A DNA stretch of 64,000 nucleotides, from assembly GCA_033852165.1 (NCBI GenBank), contig JAWSUZ010000023.1:62001-126000 (forward strand). Reading direction: 5' to 3'. The translations under genes were made by a program, and so were the position numbers. Positions 54,101 to 63,789 of this stretch are shown here, one piece after another. Origin of the DNA: Agarilytica sp033852165. GTDB taxonomy: Bacteria; Pseudomonadota; Gammaproteobacteria; Pseudomonadales; Cellvibrionaceae. How positions within the stretch are numbered: position 1 is the stretch's first letter; every line of letters begins with the position of its first letter. The notes beneath the pieces are model-generated. The model did not search any database. It was not told the DNA's origin and saw nothing but the letters and a program-made list of their open reading frames with translations.

Positions 54101-54850
54101 TTACTCGGCTGGAGCCGCCTTATCTTCGCTAACCTCTACAAACTCATCTTTAGACGGTACAGCATTTGATTCCGCAACACCTTCAGCGCAAGCATCAGCC
54201 AAAGCCGTTACATAAAGCTTGACCGCTCGAATAGCATCATCATTACCAGGAATAACATGATCTACACCTTCGGGATTACTGTTAGTGTCCACAATGCCGA
54301 ATACAGGTATGCCCAATTTGTTCGCTTCTTGAATAGCAATACGCTCATGATCAACATCAATCACAAACAGCGCGTCTGGCAAGCCACCCATATCCTTGAT
54401 GCCACCAATGGATAGCTCAAGTTTTTTCATCATGCGGGTACGCATTAACGCTTCTTTTTTAGTCAGCTTGTCGAAAGTACCATCGGAGCTCTGAGTAACC
54501 AGGTCACGATAGCGACGAATAGATGCACGAATTGTTTTGTAGTTCGTCAACATACCACCTAACCAGCGATGACTAACAAACGGCATATTTACTCGCTCAG
54601 CTTGCTCTTTAATAGCCTTTTGAGCAGCTCGCTTAGTACCAACAAAAAGAATCTTCTTCTTTTGGCTGGCCATTTTTTTGATCAACTCCAAAGCTTCATT
54701 GAACTGAGGGACAGTGTGCTCTAGATTGATGATATGAATTTTATTGCGCGCGCCAAAGATGTACTGAGACATTTTGGGGTTCCAATAACGTGTTTGGTGA
54801 CCGAAATGGACACCAGCTTGAAGCATTTCACGCATGCTAACTGTAGGCAT
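54101..54850 (-). CDS. rpsB: 30S ribosomal protein S2
   Basis: Small-subunit protein S2. 249 residues: VSMREMLQAGVHFGHQTRYWNPKM, IHIINLEHTVPQFNEAL, LFVGTKRAAQKAI, VSHRWLGGMLTNYKTI, PDALFVIDVDHERIAIQEA, GIPVFGIVDTNSNPEGVDHVIPGNDDAIRA. Acidic C-terminal tail. AGGAAAG lies 6 nt before the ATG. First gene of rpsB-tsf. Confidence 0.98.
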   Translation of the reverse strand: MPTVSMREMLQAGVHFGHQTRYWNPKMSQYIFGARNKIHIINLEHTVPQFNEALELIKKMASQKKKILFVGTKRAAQKAIKEQAERVNMPFVSHRWLGGMLTNYKTIRASIRRYRDLVTQSSDGTFDKLTKKEALMRTRMMKKLELSIGGIKDMGGLPDALFVIDVDHERIAIQEANKLGIPVFGIVDTNSNPEGVDHVIPGNDDAIRAVKLYVTALADACAEGVAESNAVPSKDEFVEVSEDKAAPAE

Positions 54851-55168
54851 AGCTCTTTCCTAAAAGGTAATTGGGTTAGGCCTCCATACATCCCAAGTAG
54901 ACCAACCGCTAACTAAAGCAGCACCCAGGCCATTGTGTCGATGTATGTGTGACGTTTAAGTACAATAACCGCTCAATACCAACTTACACTGAACGGGCGC
55001 GCTTTATACCATAAATCAGAGCAATTCTGAAGTACTTTTTAAAGCCCAGAGAGAAGGAGAAAACCTACAAAAAAGAGAGATGCCCAGAAAGGGATGACCG
55101 ACTCAGGCCTCACTTGCGCATGAGGGCGCCACTCAGCCCCCCATCCAAGAAACAGCATAGGTTTTCGG
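54851..55168 (-). promoter_or_regulatory. rpsB promoter and long leader region
   Basis: On the minus strand a strong -10 TATAAA (55003-55008) is followed by the GC-rich discriminator GCGCGCCCG typical of stringently controlled ribosomal promoters; no clear -35 is seen. This gives a leader of about 145 nt before rpsB. A long leader is expected because S2 represses its own operon through the 5' UTR in enterobacteria; the RNA fold was not verified here. The remaining 160 nt up to the next gene end shows nothing. Confidence 0.55.
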
Positions 55169-55441
55169 TTACTGAGCCTGACCAATCAACTGCTTCTGAG
55201 ACGTGGACTTTTCTAGAGCCAAGGCTCGCTTCGCTACCTTATAACTATCTGTTGCCGCCTTTAACTGCCTAAAGCACACTCTACGCTGTTCGCCCCGAGT
55301 TACCGAGCAAGCATGCCGTAGTGCACGATAGTCATCCACCTCCTCTTGAGCCGATTTAACCCCATTATGGCCTTCTGCCGCAAATGTAAGCGTCGATGCC
55401 AATACCACCGCTGAAGCAACCAGAATTTTTACTAATGACAT
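55169..55441 (-). CDS. Small exported protein of unknown function
   Basis: 90 residues with a clear signal peptide (LVKILVASAVVLASTLTFA, cleavage before EGHNG). The mature part of about 68 residues is helical and charged, with two Cys (HACSVTRGEQRRVCF) spaced 12 apart that could form a disulfide. No family recognised. Upstream of rpsB in the same direction with a 318-nt gap, so a separate transcript. Confidence 0.6.
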   Translation of the reverse strand: MSLVKILVASAVVLASTLTFAAEGHNGVKSAQEEVDDYRALRHACSVTRGEQRRVCFRQLKAATDSYKVAKRALALEKSTSQKQLIGQAQ

Positions 55442-55744
55442 AATGTCTCACTCATGTTCGTTATTTCGTGAGGGCAGTATAATCAGGCGCTCACTCAAAA
55501 AAGCTAACCTAGTCACAAAACCAATAACAGAAATATTTTTACACGCCACAATGAGACCTAACACAACAATTTATTAGCATTCAGGCTAATTTATGGCCAA
55601 CCCCATAACCCACCCCAATCAAACGACGGCTATAATCCCAAACAAAATAGCATAACGAAGAAACTTGATTTTCGTGCGACACAACTCACTTTGGTTTAGA
55701 ATGCGCCTCACAATATCGTAGACTTTTTCACCAACGGATACTCA
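55442..55744. other. 303-nt divergent region upstream of map
   Basis: No gene. A TAGAAT -10-like sequence for map lies at about 55696 without a good -35. Nothing else recognised. Confidence 0.4.
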
Positions 55745-56515
55745 ATGACCGTCAACATTAAAACGCCCGCTGAAATTATAAAAATGCAAGTTGCTGGTCG
55801 AAAAGCAGCTGAAGTCCTAGAGATGATCGAACCGCATATATGCGCTGGAATCACGACAGCTGAGCTAGATAGGATATGCCACGACTATATAGTGAACGAG
55901 CAAAAGGCCATTCCAGCCCCACTTAACTATAAGGGCTTCCCCAAATCTATCTGCACGTCGGTCAACCACGTCATCTGCCATGGGATTCCTTCCGAAAAAA
56001 AGACGCTAAAAACCGGCGATGTTATTAACGTTGATATTACCGTTATCTACGACGAGTATCACGGCGACACCAGTAAGATGTTCTTCGTTGGAAAAGTTGC
56101 TCCGCACGCCCACAAATTAGTAAAGATTACTCAAGAATGCCTTTACAAGGCCATTGAACTTGTAAAACCTGGCGCTCGCCTTGGCGATATCGGCCACGTT
56201 ATTCAGCATCACGCAGAGAAAAATCACTACTCGGTCGTGCGTGAGTATTGTGGACACGGCATCGGAAAAGTCTTTCACGACGAACCTCAAGTACTGCATT
56301 ACGGTCGCGCAGACACAGGGCTAGTTCTAAAGGAAGGAATGACATTTACCATTGAGCCGATGATCAACGCAGGCAAAGCCCATACTCGACTCAAAGGTGA
56401 TCAATGGACTGTTGAAACACGAGACGGCAGATTATCAGCTCAATGGGAGCACACCCTTGTGGTCACGGCTACCGGAGTAGATGTTCTCACCGCTCGCAAA
56501 GAAGAATCATTCTAA
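55745..56515 (+). CDS. map: Methionine aminopeptidase, type I
   Basis: Removes N-terminal methionine from nascent proteins; two-metal cytoplasmic enzyme. 256 residues: GITTAELDRICHDYI, SVNHVICHGIPSE, metal Asp residues in VINVDITVIYDEYHGDTS, YCGHGIGKVFHDEPQV, FTIEPMIN and WEHTLVV. Located opposite rpsB, and 3 nt before glnD, the conserved arrangement. Confidence 0.97.
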   Translation: MTVNIKTPAEIIKMQVAGRKAAEVLEMIEPHICAGITTAELDRICHDYIVNEQKAIPAPLNYKGFPKSICTSVNHVICHGIPSEKKTLKTGDVINVDITVIYDEYHGDTSKMFFVGKVAPHAHKLVKITQECLYKAIELVKPGARLGDIGHVIQHHAEKNHYSVVREYCGHGIGKVFHDEPQVLHYGRADTGLVLKEGMTFTIEPMINAGKAHTRLKGDQWTVETRDGRLSAQWEHTLVVTATGVDVLTARKEESF

Positions 56516-56518
56516 GCT

Positions 56519-59218
56519 ATGTCGATCCAGGACTGCCCCGAATTCGCCTATCAGCCATTATGCTTTAAGCAAGATCGCTTTCGGCAAGATGTTCAGTCCA
56601 AACCTCCCGTAGAAGTATTTAAGGACGCCATTGCTGGCGTCAATACACACCTAGCCTGCCGTTTTCACCACAATGAAGACGTGCGAGCTCTGGTGCACGA
56701 ACTAACATCTTTCATCGACCTCATCCTCCATTACGCTTGGCATTTATACGAATGGGATGACGATATTGCCCTAGTTGCTGTCGGCGGCTATGGTCGCGCG
56801 GAACTGCATCCACGCTCAGATATCGACCTATTAATATTGCTCGACAATAAAACCGGTAAAAAATACGACGAAAACATCCAGTCTCTCGTCACCTTTCTAT
56901 GGGATATCGGCCTAGACATTGGAAGCAGCGTCAGAACTGTTAAAGAGTGCGCAAAGTTTGCCAAATCAGACATTACGATCGCGACCAACCTAATCGAATC
57001 TCGCACGTTAAACGGAAAGCCCCAACTACTATCTGAGCTAGGCCGCCTAACCTCTCCGAAAAAAATATGGAAAATACGCGACTTCTATAAAGCTAAATGG
57101 AAAGAACAAACGGAACGTCATCGCAAATATAACGATAACGAATCCGACCTAGAGCCTAACATCAAGAATTCTCCCGGAGGATTGAGAGACATTCAAATGA
57201 TTAGCTGGGTCGCCAAACGATACTTCGGCGTTAAAACCTTGCGCGAACTGGGAGGAAGAGACTTCTTTACCGACCATGAATACGGATTGCTGCGTAAGGG
57301 GGAGGACTTCCTCTGGAAAGTGCGTTTCGGCGTGCACTTAATTGCAGGGCGAGCAGACGAACGATTATTACTGGAATACCAAAGAGAACTGGCTAAAACA
57401 TTTGGCTACGAAGACTCAGAAAAAGGTCTCGCAGTTGAGCAGTTCATGCACACTTACTATCGTACCGTTATTGCTCTTCGCGAACTAAATGATGTATTGC
57501 TGAATTATTTGTCTGACGTCATCAACAACCCCAAGTCAAAAGGCAAAATAACCCCTATTAATGACCGCTTTCAGATGCGTAACAATTATATTGAAGTGAC
57601 GCGTGACAGCATATTTGATGAACACCCCAGCGCACTCTTAGAGATATTTGTGCTAATGGGGAATGCGCCAAACATTGACGGCGCTTCAGCTGCGACTATT
57701 CGTTTAATCCGAGATAAACGCTGGCTTATCAACGATGAATTTCGTAATAACGAAGCCAACAAAAAAATGTTTCTCGCACTTTTTTCCATCGAGTTTGGCC
57801 TGGTGACCCAACTCACAAGAATGAAATGCTACGGAATACTCGGCCGTTATTTACCTGTCTTTGGAAAAATCACAGGCCAAATGCAGCACGACTTATTCCA
57901 CCGTTATACCGTTGACTCCCACACACTCTTAGTTATACAGAACATGCGGCGCTTCTCGCTGCCTGAAGAAGAAAAGCGCTTCCCAATTGCGGCGCATATT
58001 GTTAATAACCTAGCCAAACCCGAATTACTTTATATCGCTGGATTATTCCACGACATAGGAAAAGGACGCGGAGGTGACCACTCCACGCTAGGAGCAGAAG
58101 ACGCAGAAACATTTTGCCGGGAACACGGAATAAGTAAGCGCGAAACCCGCCTTGTAAAATGGTTAGTCGAAAAACACCTGCTCATGTCCTACGTTTCTCA
58201 AAAACAAGACATTGCAGACCCTGAAGTAATACAGAACTTCGCACTACAGGTTGGCGACCAGATTCATCTCGATTATCTATACACCCTTACCATCGCAGAT
58301 ATGTGCGGCACCAACCCTGACCTATGGAACGCCTGGCGTGACTCCCTAATGCGCACACTGTATAACGAGACCAAACGTGTCCTTCGCCGTGGTCTGGAAA
58401 ACACAGTCGACCGCCAAGAGCTGATCGAAGAAAAACAATACCAAGCCCTGATGAAGCTCGGCGACAAAAACATACCGCAAGAGCAAGCGCTGTTTCTTTG
58501 GCAGCATATGGGCGACGAGTATTTTATTCGCGAGAACCACCTCGACATTGCCTGGCAGACTGAAGCCCTATGCAATCATGACCACAACAATAACGAACCA
58601 CTTGTCCTAATACGCGAAACATCTAACAAACGTTTTGCCGGTGCAACAGAAGTCTTTATTTATGTGAAAGACGCAAAAAATGTATTTGTTGCGGCCACAA
58701 CGGCCCTGTCGCAATTATCGCTTAATATTCAAGATGCCCGAATTTACTCCTCCACTAACGGCTACACACTCGATACATTCTACGTACTCGATGAAAACTA
58801 TGAACCTCTTGGCGACCAGCACGAAAAATTTGCAAAAATCGAAGAAGCCGTTAAAGAGGAGCTTTTACTAACCGGGGATTATTCGGATATCGTCGCTCGA
58901 AGAACACCGCGACTGCTTAAGCAATTTACCACCCCGACTCGCACAAGTATCAGTAACGACATTGTCAGTGGCTGCACAGTTCTAGAAATCACCAGCCCAG
59001 ACCGCGCAGGGCTTCTCGCTACCATTGCCCGAACATTTATGGACTTTGATATTCATATGCAAAACGCAAAAATATCAACGCTTGGCGAACGCGTAGAAGA
59101 CGTCTTTTTTATTACAGACCTCGAAAGAAACCCACTTGGCGATGCCCAACTTTGTATTGACCTACAAGATGAACTTTGTCGTAGACTCGACAAACGCGTC
59201 GAACAAGAATCAACATAA
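56519..59218 (+). CDS. glnD: Bifunctional PII uridylyltransferase/uridylyl-removing enzyme
   Basis: Primary nitrogen sensor: uridylylates or deuridylylates PII proteins in response to glutamine. 899 residues: nucleotidyltransferase motif VGGYGRAELHPRSDIDLLIL at about 89-108, HD domain with LFHDIGKGRGGDHS at about 513-526, and two C-terminal ACT domains (about 700-780 and 815-890, the second with LEITSPDRAGLLATIARTF). All domains complete. Starts 3 nt after map. Confidence 0.97.
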   Translation: MSIQDCPEFAYQPLCFKQDRFRQDVQSKPPVEVFKDAIAGVNTHLACRFHHNEDVRALVHELTSFIDLILHYAWHLYEWDDDIALVAVGGYGRAELHPRSDIDLLILLDNKTGKKYDENIQSLVTFLWDIGLDIGSSVRTVKECAKFAKSDITIATNLIESRTLNGKPQLLSELGRLTSPKKIWKIRDFYKAKWKEQTERHRKYNDNESDLEPNIKNSPGGLRDIQMISWVAKRYFGVKTLRELGGRDFFTDHEYGLLRKGEDFLWKVRFGVHLIAGRADERLLLEYQRELAKTFGYEDSEKGLAVEQFMHTYYRTVIALRELNDVLLNYLSDVINNPKSKGKITPINDRFQMRNNYIEVTRDSIFDEHPSALLEIFVLMGNAPNIDGASAATIRLIRDKRWLINDEFRNNEANKKMFLALFSIEFGLVTQLTRMKCYGILGRYLPVFGKITGQMQHDLFHRYTVDSHTLLVIQNMRRFSLPEEEKRFPIAAHIVNNLAKPELLYIAGLFHDIGKGRGGDHSTLGAEDAETFCREHGISKRETRLVKWLVEKHLLMSYVSQKQDIADPEVIQNFALQVGDQIHLDYLYTLTIADMCGTNPDLWNAWRDSLMRTLYNETKRVLRRGLENTVDRQELIEEKQYQALMKLGDKNIPQEQALFLWQHMGDEYFIRENHLDIAWQTEALCNHDHNNNEPLVLIRETSNKRFAGATEVFIYVKDAKNVFVAATTALSQLSLNIQDARIYSSTNGYTLDTFYVLDENYEPLGDQHEKFAKIEEAVKEELLLTGDYSDIVARRTPRLLKQFTTPTRTSISNDIVSGCTVLEITSPDRAGLLATIARTFMDFDIHMQNAKISTLGERVEDVFFITDLERNPLGDAQLCIDLQDELCRRLDKRVEQEST

Positions 59219-59250
59219 TTTATCGATCAACCTTCAGAACCCTCTTTCTC

Positions 59251-60453
59251 ATGAATCCAAACCTCGAACATTTGCAGCCCTACCCGTTTGAAAAACTCGT
59301 CAAACTAAAAGCAGGCATTACGCCTCCAGCAAATAAAGCACATATTGCACTCTCCATTGGAGAACCAAAACATGATGCGCCAACATTTGTTTTAGATAAG
59401 TTAACCGAATCTCTCAACACCATTACCAGTTACCCTATTACAAAAGGCTTAGACGCACTGCGGCAAGCCATCTCAAACTGGGCAACCGTTCGATTTAATC
59501 TAAAAGAAAATAGCCTTTCAGCAGACAACCATGTAATTCCTGTAAACGGAACTCGAGAAGCCCTATTTGCTTTTACACAAGTTGTGATCGACCCAACTGT
59601 ACCGCTCGCAAAAGTATTAATGCCCAACCCTTTTTATCAAATATACGAAGGAGCCGCGATTATTGCAGGTGCTGCACCTTACTTTTTGAACAGTGATAAA
59701 AATAACGGTTACTTGCCCGATTTTGACGCTGTCTCAGATGAAACATGGCATCAATGCCAATTACTATTTATCTGCTCACCAGGAAACCCCTCTGGCGCAG
59801 TCATTCCGTTAGAAACACTGAAAAAGTTGATCGCTTTAGCCGACAAGTTTGATTTCATTATCGCCAGCGACGAATGTTATTCGGAACTGTATTTTAACGA
59901 AGACACCCCACCACCAGGCTTACTAGAAGCTTGCGCCCAAATGGGAAGAAACGAATATGAAAAATGCGTCGTATTTCACAGTCTATCAAAGCGTTCAAAT
60001 CTTCCCGGCCTACGTTCAGGCTTTGTTGCTGGCGACAAAACAATATTAAAATGCTTCCTGCAGTATCGAACCTACCACGGTAGCGCGATGCCCCCATTCA
60101 GCCAGCATGCCAGCATTGTCGCTTGGCGCGACGAATCCCACGTTCTCGAAAACCGTAATTTGTATAGGGAAAAATTTTCGCAGGTCATTGAAATATTAAA
60201 AGATTACATTCATGTTCTACAACCGGACGCGGGCTTTTATCTCTGGGTAGAAACTCCGATTAGCGACACCGATTTTGCTCAGCAGTTATTTGCGCAGGAA
60301 AACATTACCGTACTCCCCGGCTCTTTCTTAGCGAGAGAAACAGAAAACGGAAATCCGGGTCTAAATCACGTGCGCATGGCATTAGTTCCCCCGCTAAGTG
60401 ATTGCGTGGATGCCGCACATAGAATAAAAGCATTTGTTCAGAGGTTAGGGTAG
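59251..60453 (+). CDS. dapC: Succinyldiaminopimelate transaminase
   Basis: PLP aminotransferase of the succinylase branch of lysine/diaminopimelate synthesis. 400 residues, fold type I: ALSIGEPKHDAPTFV, PVNGTREALFAF, FICSPGNPSGAVIP, SDECYSELYF, catalytic Lys in SLSKRSNLPGLRSGF, and Arg in HVRMAL. Behind glnD by 32 nt, as in pseudomonads, where dapC is followed by an arsC-like gene and dapD. Here two other genes separate it from the arsC-like gene. Confidence 0.94.
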   Translation: MNPNLEHLQPYPFEKLVKLKAGITPPANKAHIALSIGEPKHDAPTFVLDKLTESLNTITSYPITKGLDALRQAISNWATVRFNLKENSLSADNHVIPVNGTREALFAFTQVVIDPTVPLAKVLMPNPFYQIYEGAAIIAGAAPYFLNSDKNNGYLPDFDAVSDETWHQCQLLFICSPGNPSGAVIPLETLKKLIALADKFDFIIASDECYSELYFNEDTPPPGLLEACAQMGRNEYEKCVVFHSLSKRSNLPGLRSGFVAGDKTILKCFLQYRTYHGSAMPPFSQHASIVAWRDESHVLENRNLYREKFSQVIEILKDYIHVLQPDAGFYLWVETPISDTDFAQQLFAQENITVLPGSFLARETENGNPGLNHVRMALVPPLSDCVDAAHRIKAFVQRLG

Positions 60454-60465
60454 AGGGTTTCAAAC

Positions 60466-61119
60466 ATGAATAAAAAAGAACGCGTCGAATATCTTCTGAG
60501 CGAACTACAAAAGCGCTACCCCAATCCCCCAGTGCCACTTGATCACCACGATAATTACAGTTTACTTGTGGCCGTGCTTTTATCAGCCCAATGCACAGAT
60601 AAACGTGTGAACACCATAACACCTCTACTCTGGGAACTAGCCGACAACCCTAAGGACATGGCCTTACAATCGCAAGAAGATATACGGGCAATTATTCGCC
60701 CCTGTGGGCTATCGCCACAAAAATCAAAAGCGATTAAAAAACTGTCCGAGATTCTGATTGAGGAACATGATGGAAAAGTACCCGCAAATATGGAAGAGCT
60801 AGAAAAACTTCCTGGTGTCGGACATAAAACAGCCGGTGTCGTAATGGTCCAGGCATTTAATCAAGCAGAATTCCCTGTCGATACACATATTCATCGACTC
60901 GCTCAGCGCTGGGGCTTAAGCAACGGAAATAGCGTTGCGCAAACCGAAAAGGATTTAAAGCGGCTTTTCCCCAAAGAAAGCTGGAATGCGCTGCACTTAC
61001 AAATTATTTATTATGCGCGTGAATTTTGCTCAGCCAGAGGCTGCAATGGCACCACGTGCCCAATTTGCCAAGCATGCTACCCCAATAGAAAAAAAGCCGT
61101 GCTCACAAAAAAAGCTTAA
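60466..61119 (+). CDS. nth: Endonuclease III, atypical cysteine cluster
   Basis: Base-excision glycosylase/AP lyase for oxidised pyrimidines. 217 residues; helix-hairpin-helix LPGVGHKTAGVV with catalytic Lys121 and catalytic Asp139 in PVDTHIHRLAQRWGL, the same numbering as the E. coli enzyme. The C-terminal cluster does not follow C-X6-C-X2-C-X5-C: cysteines sit at 188, 193, 198, 201 and 204 (CSARGCNGTTCPICQAC). The N-terminus (DHHDNYSLLVAVLLSAQCTDKRVN) and the HIHRLAQRWGLSNG block resemble Bacteroidota-type Nth as I recall it. Gammaproteobacterial nth normally sits with rnf genes, so this copy is likely acquired. Confidence 0.9.
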   Translation: MNKKERVEYLLSELQKRYPNPPVPLDHHDNYSLLVAVLLSAQCTDKRVNTITPLLWELADNPKDMALQSQEDIRAIIRPCGLSPQKSKAIKKLSEILIEEHDGKVPANMEELEKLPGVGHKTAGVVMVQAFNQAEFPVDTHIHRLAQRWGLSNGNSVAQTEKDLKRLFPKESWNALHLQIIYYAREFCSARGCNGTTCPICQACYPNRKKAVLTKKA

Positions 61120-61272
61120 CCCACAAATACAACCCACAACAAAACGCTTATTTCGATATTTGCTCAGTAAAGGATGCAAGCTAAATGTTTTGATCTATAA
61201 TTCAAATGCTCAGATGTTTGGATGCCGAGTGATCAAGTAATCTTTTTTTTTGCAACGGATCTATCGTAATTA

Positions 61273-63732
61273 ATGTCTATTGAGTTTTCACAAAGACTGT
61301 CTTTCACCCTAACTCGCACAAGTCTGCTCGTTGTTCTAGCGGTCGGGTCACTTATTGCCGCACTGCAAGTCTATATCGATTACATCGATCAAAAAAAGCT
61401 CATAGAATCCCGAATGCAGTCAATCATTCAAGCCAGTACAATGCCGGTGAAGAGGGCTATATATGAACTGGATTCACATCTAGCTCAAGAAGTTGTTAAC
61501 GGATTAAAGAAATATAAGTTTCTGCATCACATTTCAATTATTGACGATAGCGGAAAAATCATGGCGATCCATGATCAGTCCATCCCCAAAACGGATACGA
61601 TTTGGCTAACCCGATTGTTAAAAGGTTATTCCACAACCTATCGACACACTATCGCAGACACTATCGCAGACACATCAACACAATATAACGGTCAATTAGT
61701 TCTAAAACTAAGTAATGACAAAATTCTTGCTCCCATATACAAACGCAGCCTTTACATCTTTGCGACAGGTATAGCACGCACGTTAATACTGGCCATTATC
61801 TTAGCCTTGGTATATCACCGCTTATTAACTCGCCCACTCGTTGAGATTTCGCGAAATTTTTCCTCTCTGAATCTAGACTCACAAACAACAATTGACCTTT
61901 CGGCCGCAAGGCTCACCCCAATCAAAAATCATGAGCGTAATGAACTCGGGCATATCGTTGATTCCGCAAACGATTTATTGTCGATATTAGATAAACGAGA
62001 AAAAGCCTTGGAGCAAAGCGAGAAGCAACTTCGCATCATTCTCAATGCTAGCCCAAACCAAGTATTCGCCTTAAATAAAGAAGGCGACTTTGTTTTTTTA
62101 AATACTGCAACCGCAAACTTTTACCAAAATACCGTACAAAACTTAACAGGAAATAATTTTTACAACACACATAAAAAAAACGATGAGCAAGAAGCCCATG
62201 TGTTTTTCCAACACATCGAAAGAGCAGAAACAGTATCAACGGAAACCGATATTTCAGAGTTAAAACTTAAAGACGCTGAAGGAGAAGATCATATTCTCCA
62301 CATATCACTAATCCCCTATACGCTTGACAAAGAGAAATGCATTCTCGTTATTGCAAATGATGTGACCGCTCGTATTGAAGCAGAAAACAAAGTAGAACGT
62401 CTCGCTTATTTCGACACCCTCACACAGCTACCCAATCGCCACCATATTCAGAAGCGACTACTAGAAGATATTCGCGCATCCGAAAAAAAGGGAACCTATG
62501 GCGCGCTACTGTTCATCGATATCGACGATTTTAAACGAATTAACGACAGTTTTGGCCACTCTACTGGCGACGCGTTATTACTGAAGCTTTCAAACCGTAT
62601 GCAGTCGCAGATTCGAAAATCAGAAACACTGGCGCGCCTAGGCGGAGATGAATTTATCGTCAGCGTTCCAAATATCGCCTCAAGTCGTGAACGCACTCAA
62701 GCCCTCGCCTCAAATTTGGCGGAACGTATTCTCCGAAATATTCGAAAGCCTCTACGTATCGGAGAACACGAGCTAGAAGTCTCCGCCAGTATCGGCCTCA
62801 CGCTCTACCCCCAAGCGAATCAAGATCTCGACAAGCTCCTTAGCGCAGCAGATACCGCCATGTATCAAGCAAAAGCGCAGGGACGAGATCGCTACCTTAT
62901 TTTCGACCCTACAATGACCGAAGAAGCCAACCGCCTGGTGAAACTGGAATCGGATATTCGAAAAGCTATAAGCGAACAACAATTCACATTTTATTTACAA
63001 CCGCTACTCAACTCCTCAACTCGGGAAATGATCGGAGCTGAAGCCCTACTTCGCTGGCATCACCCAGAAAGAGGCCAGCTTTTCCCGGATGAATTCATAG
63101 AGTTTTTAGAAAACTCTCCCATGATCAGTAAAGTTGGCGAACTCATTCTTGATAAAGTCTGCGCATTTATCGCCTCATGCAAAAACCGCAATATGATAGA
63201 GCCGACGACTCGAATCGCCGTCAATATCAGTGCCCGTGAATTTTACCAACCAAACTTTGTTAGCATCGTCACTGACTCCCTGTATAAATACGGCCTCGAT
63301 GGAAGCTGCCTAGAGCTAGAGATCACCGAAGGAGCCGCACTTAAACACATCGACCAATCCATCGAAAAAATGCATCAACTTAAAGACCTAGGGATTAAAT
63401 TCGCTCTCGACGACTTCGGCACGGGATACAGCTCTCTCAGCTATTTAAAACAACTTCCCGTCGATAAAATTAAAATCGACAAATCCTTTATCAAAGGAAT
63501 CACCTACGACAAACAGGACGCGATGCTGGTATCAGCCATCATCGCCATAGCAGATACACTTGAGCTCGATGTCGTTGCTGAAGGGGTAGAAACAGAAGCT
63601 CAAGCCACATGGTTACACCACCACGGCGAAATTCAGCTGCAGGGCTTTTTATTCGATAAAGCCATGCCGCAAGCCGATTTTGAAGAAGCCTACCTCACAG
63701 AGACCTCACCTCTCGAACTTTCGATCCAGTGA
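61273..63732 (+). CDS. Membrane sensor PAS-GGDEF-EAL c-di-GMP enzyme
   Basis: 819 residues. Two membrane helices (about 14-33 and 164-184) bracket a periplasmic sensor of about 130 residues. A HAMP-like linker, a PAS domain (about 255-375, LRIILNASPNQVFALNKEGD) and a GGDEF domain follow, the latter with intact RLGGDEF and DFKRINDSFGHSTGD. The inhibitory I-site is degenerate (RKSE instead of RxxD). The EAL domain has intact EALLRWHHPERG, ITEGAAL, DDFGTGYSSLSYLKQLPVDKIKIDKSFI and EGVET. Both activities look possible; net direction cannot be told. The periplasmic part has a TIADTIADTS duplication. Sits between nth and the ArsC/YffB gene. Confidence 0.92.
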   Translation: MSIEFSQRLSFTLTRTSLLVVLAVGSLIAALQVYIDYIDQKKLIESRMQSIIQASTMPVKRAIYELDSHLAQEVVNGLKKYKFLHHISIIDDSGKIMAIHDQSIPKTDTIWLTRLLKGYSTTYRHTIADTIADTSTQYNGQLVLKLSNDKILAPIYKRSLYIFATGIARTLILAIILALVYHRLLTRPLVEISRNFSSLNLDSQTTIDLSAARLTPIKNHERNELGHIVDSANDLLSILDKREKALEQSEKQLRIILNASPNQVFALNKEGDFVFLNTATANFYQNTVQNLTGNNFYNTHKKNDEQEAHVFFQHIERAETVSTETDISELKLKDAEGEDHILHISLIPYTLDKEKCILVIANDVTARIEAENKVERLAYFDTLTQLPNRHHIQKRLLEDIRASEKKGTYGALLFIDIDDFKRINDSFGHSTGDALLLKLSNRMQSQIRKSETLARLGGDEFIVSVPNIASSRERTQALASNLAERILRNIRKPLRIGEHELEVSASIGLTLYPQANQDLDKLLSAADTAMYQAKAQGRDRYLIFDPTMTEEANRLVKLESDIRKAISEQQFTFYLQPLLNSSTREMIGAEALLRWHHPERGQLFPDEFIEFLENSPMISKVGELILDKVCAFIASCKNRNMIEPTTRIAVNISAREFYQPNFVSIVTDSLYKYGLDGSCLELEITEGAALKHIDQSIEKMHQLKDLGIKFALDDFGTGYSSLSYLKQLPVDKIKIDKSFIKGITYDKQDAMLVSAIIAIADTLELDVVAEGVETEAQATWLHHHGEIQLQGFLFDKAMPQADFEEAYLTETSPLELSIQ

Positions 63733-63789
63733 TATGATCCCTGGTCTCTGGTAGACTTGCCGCCCGTTATTCCACATCAAAATACAATC

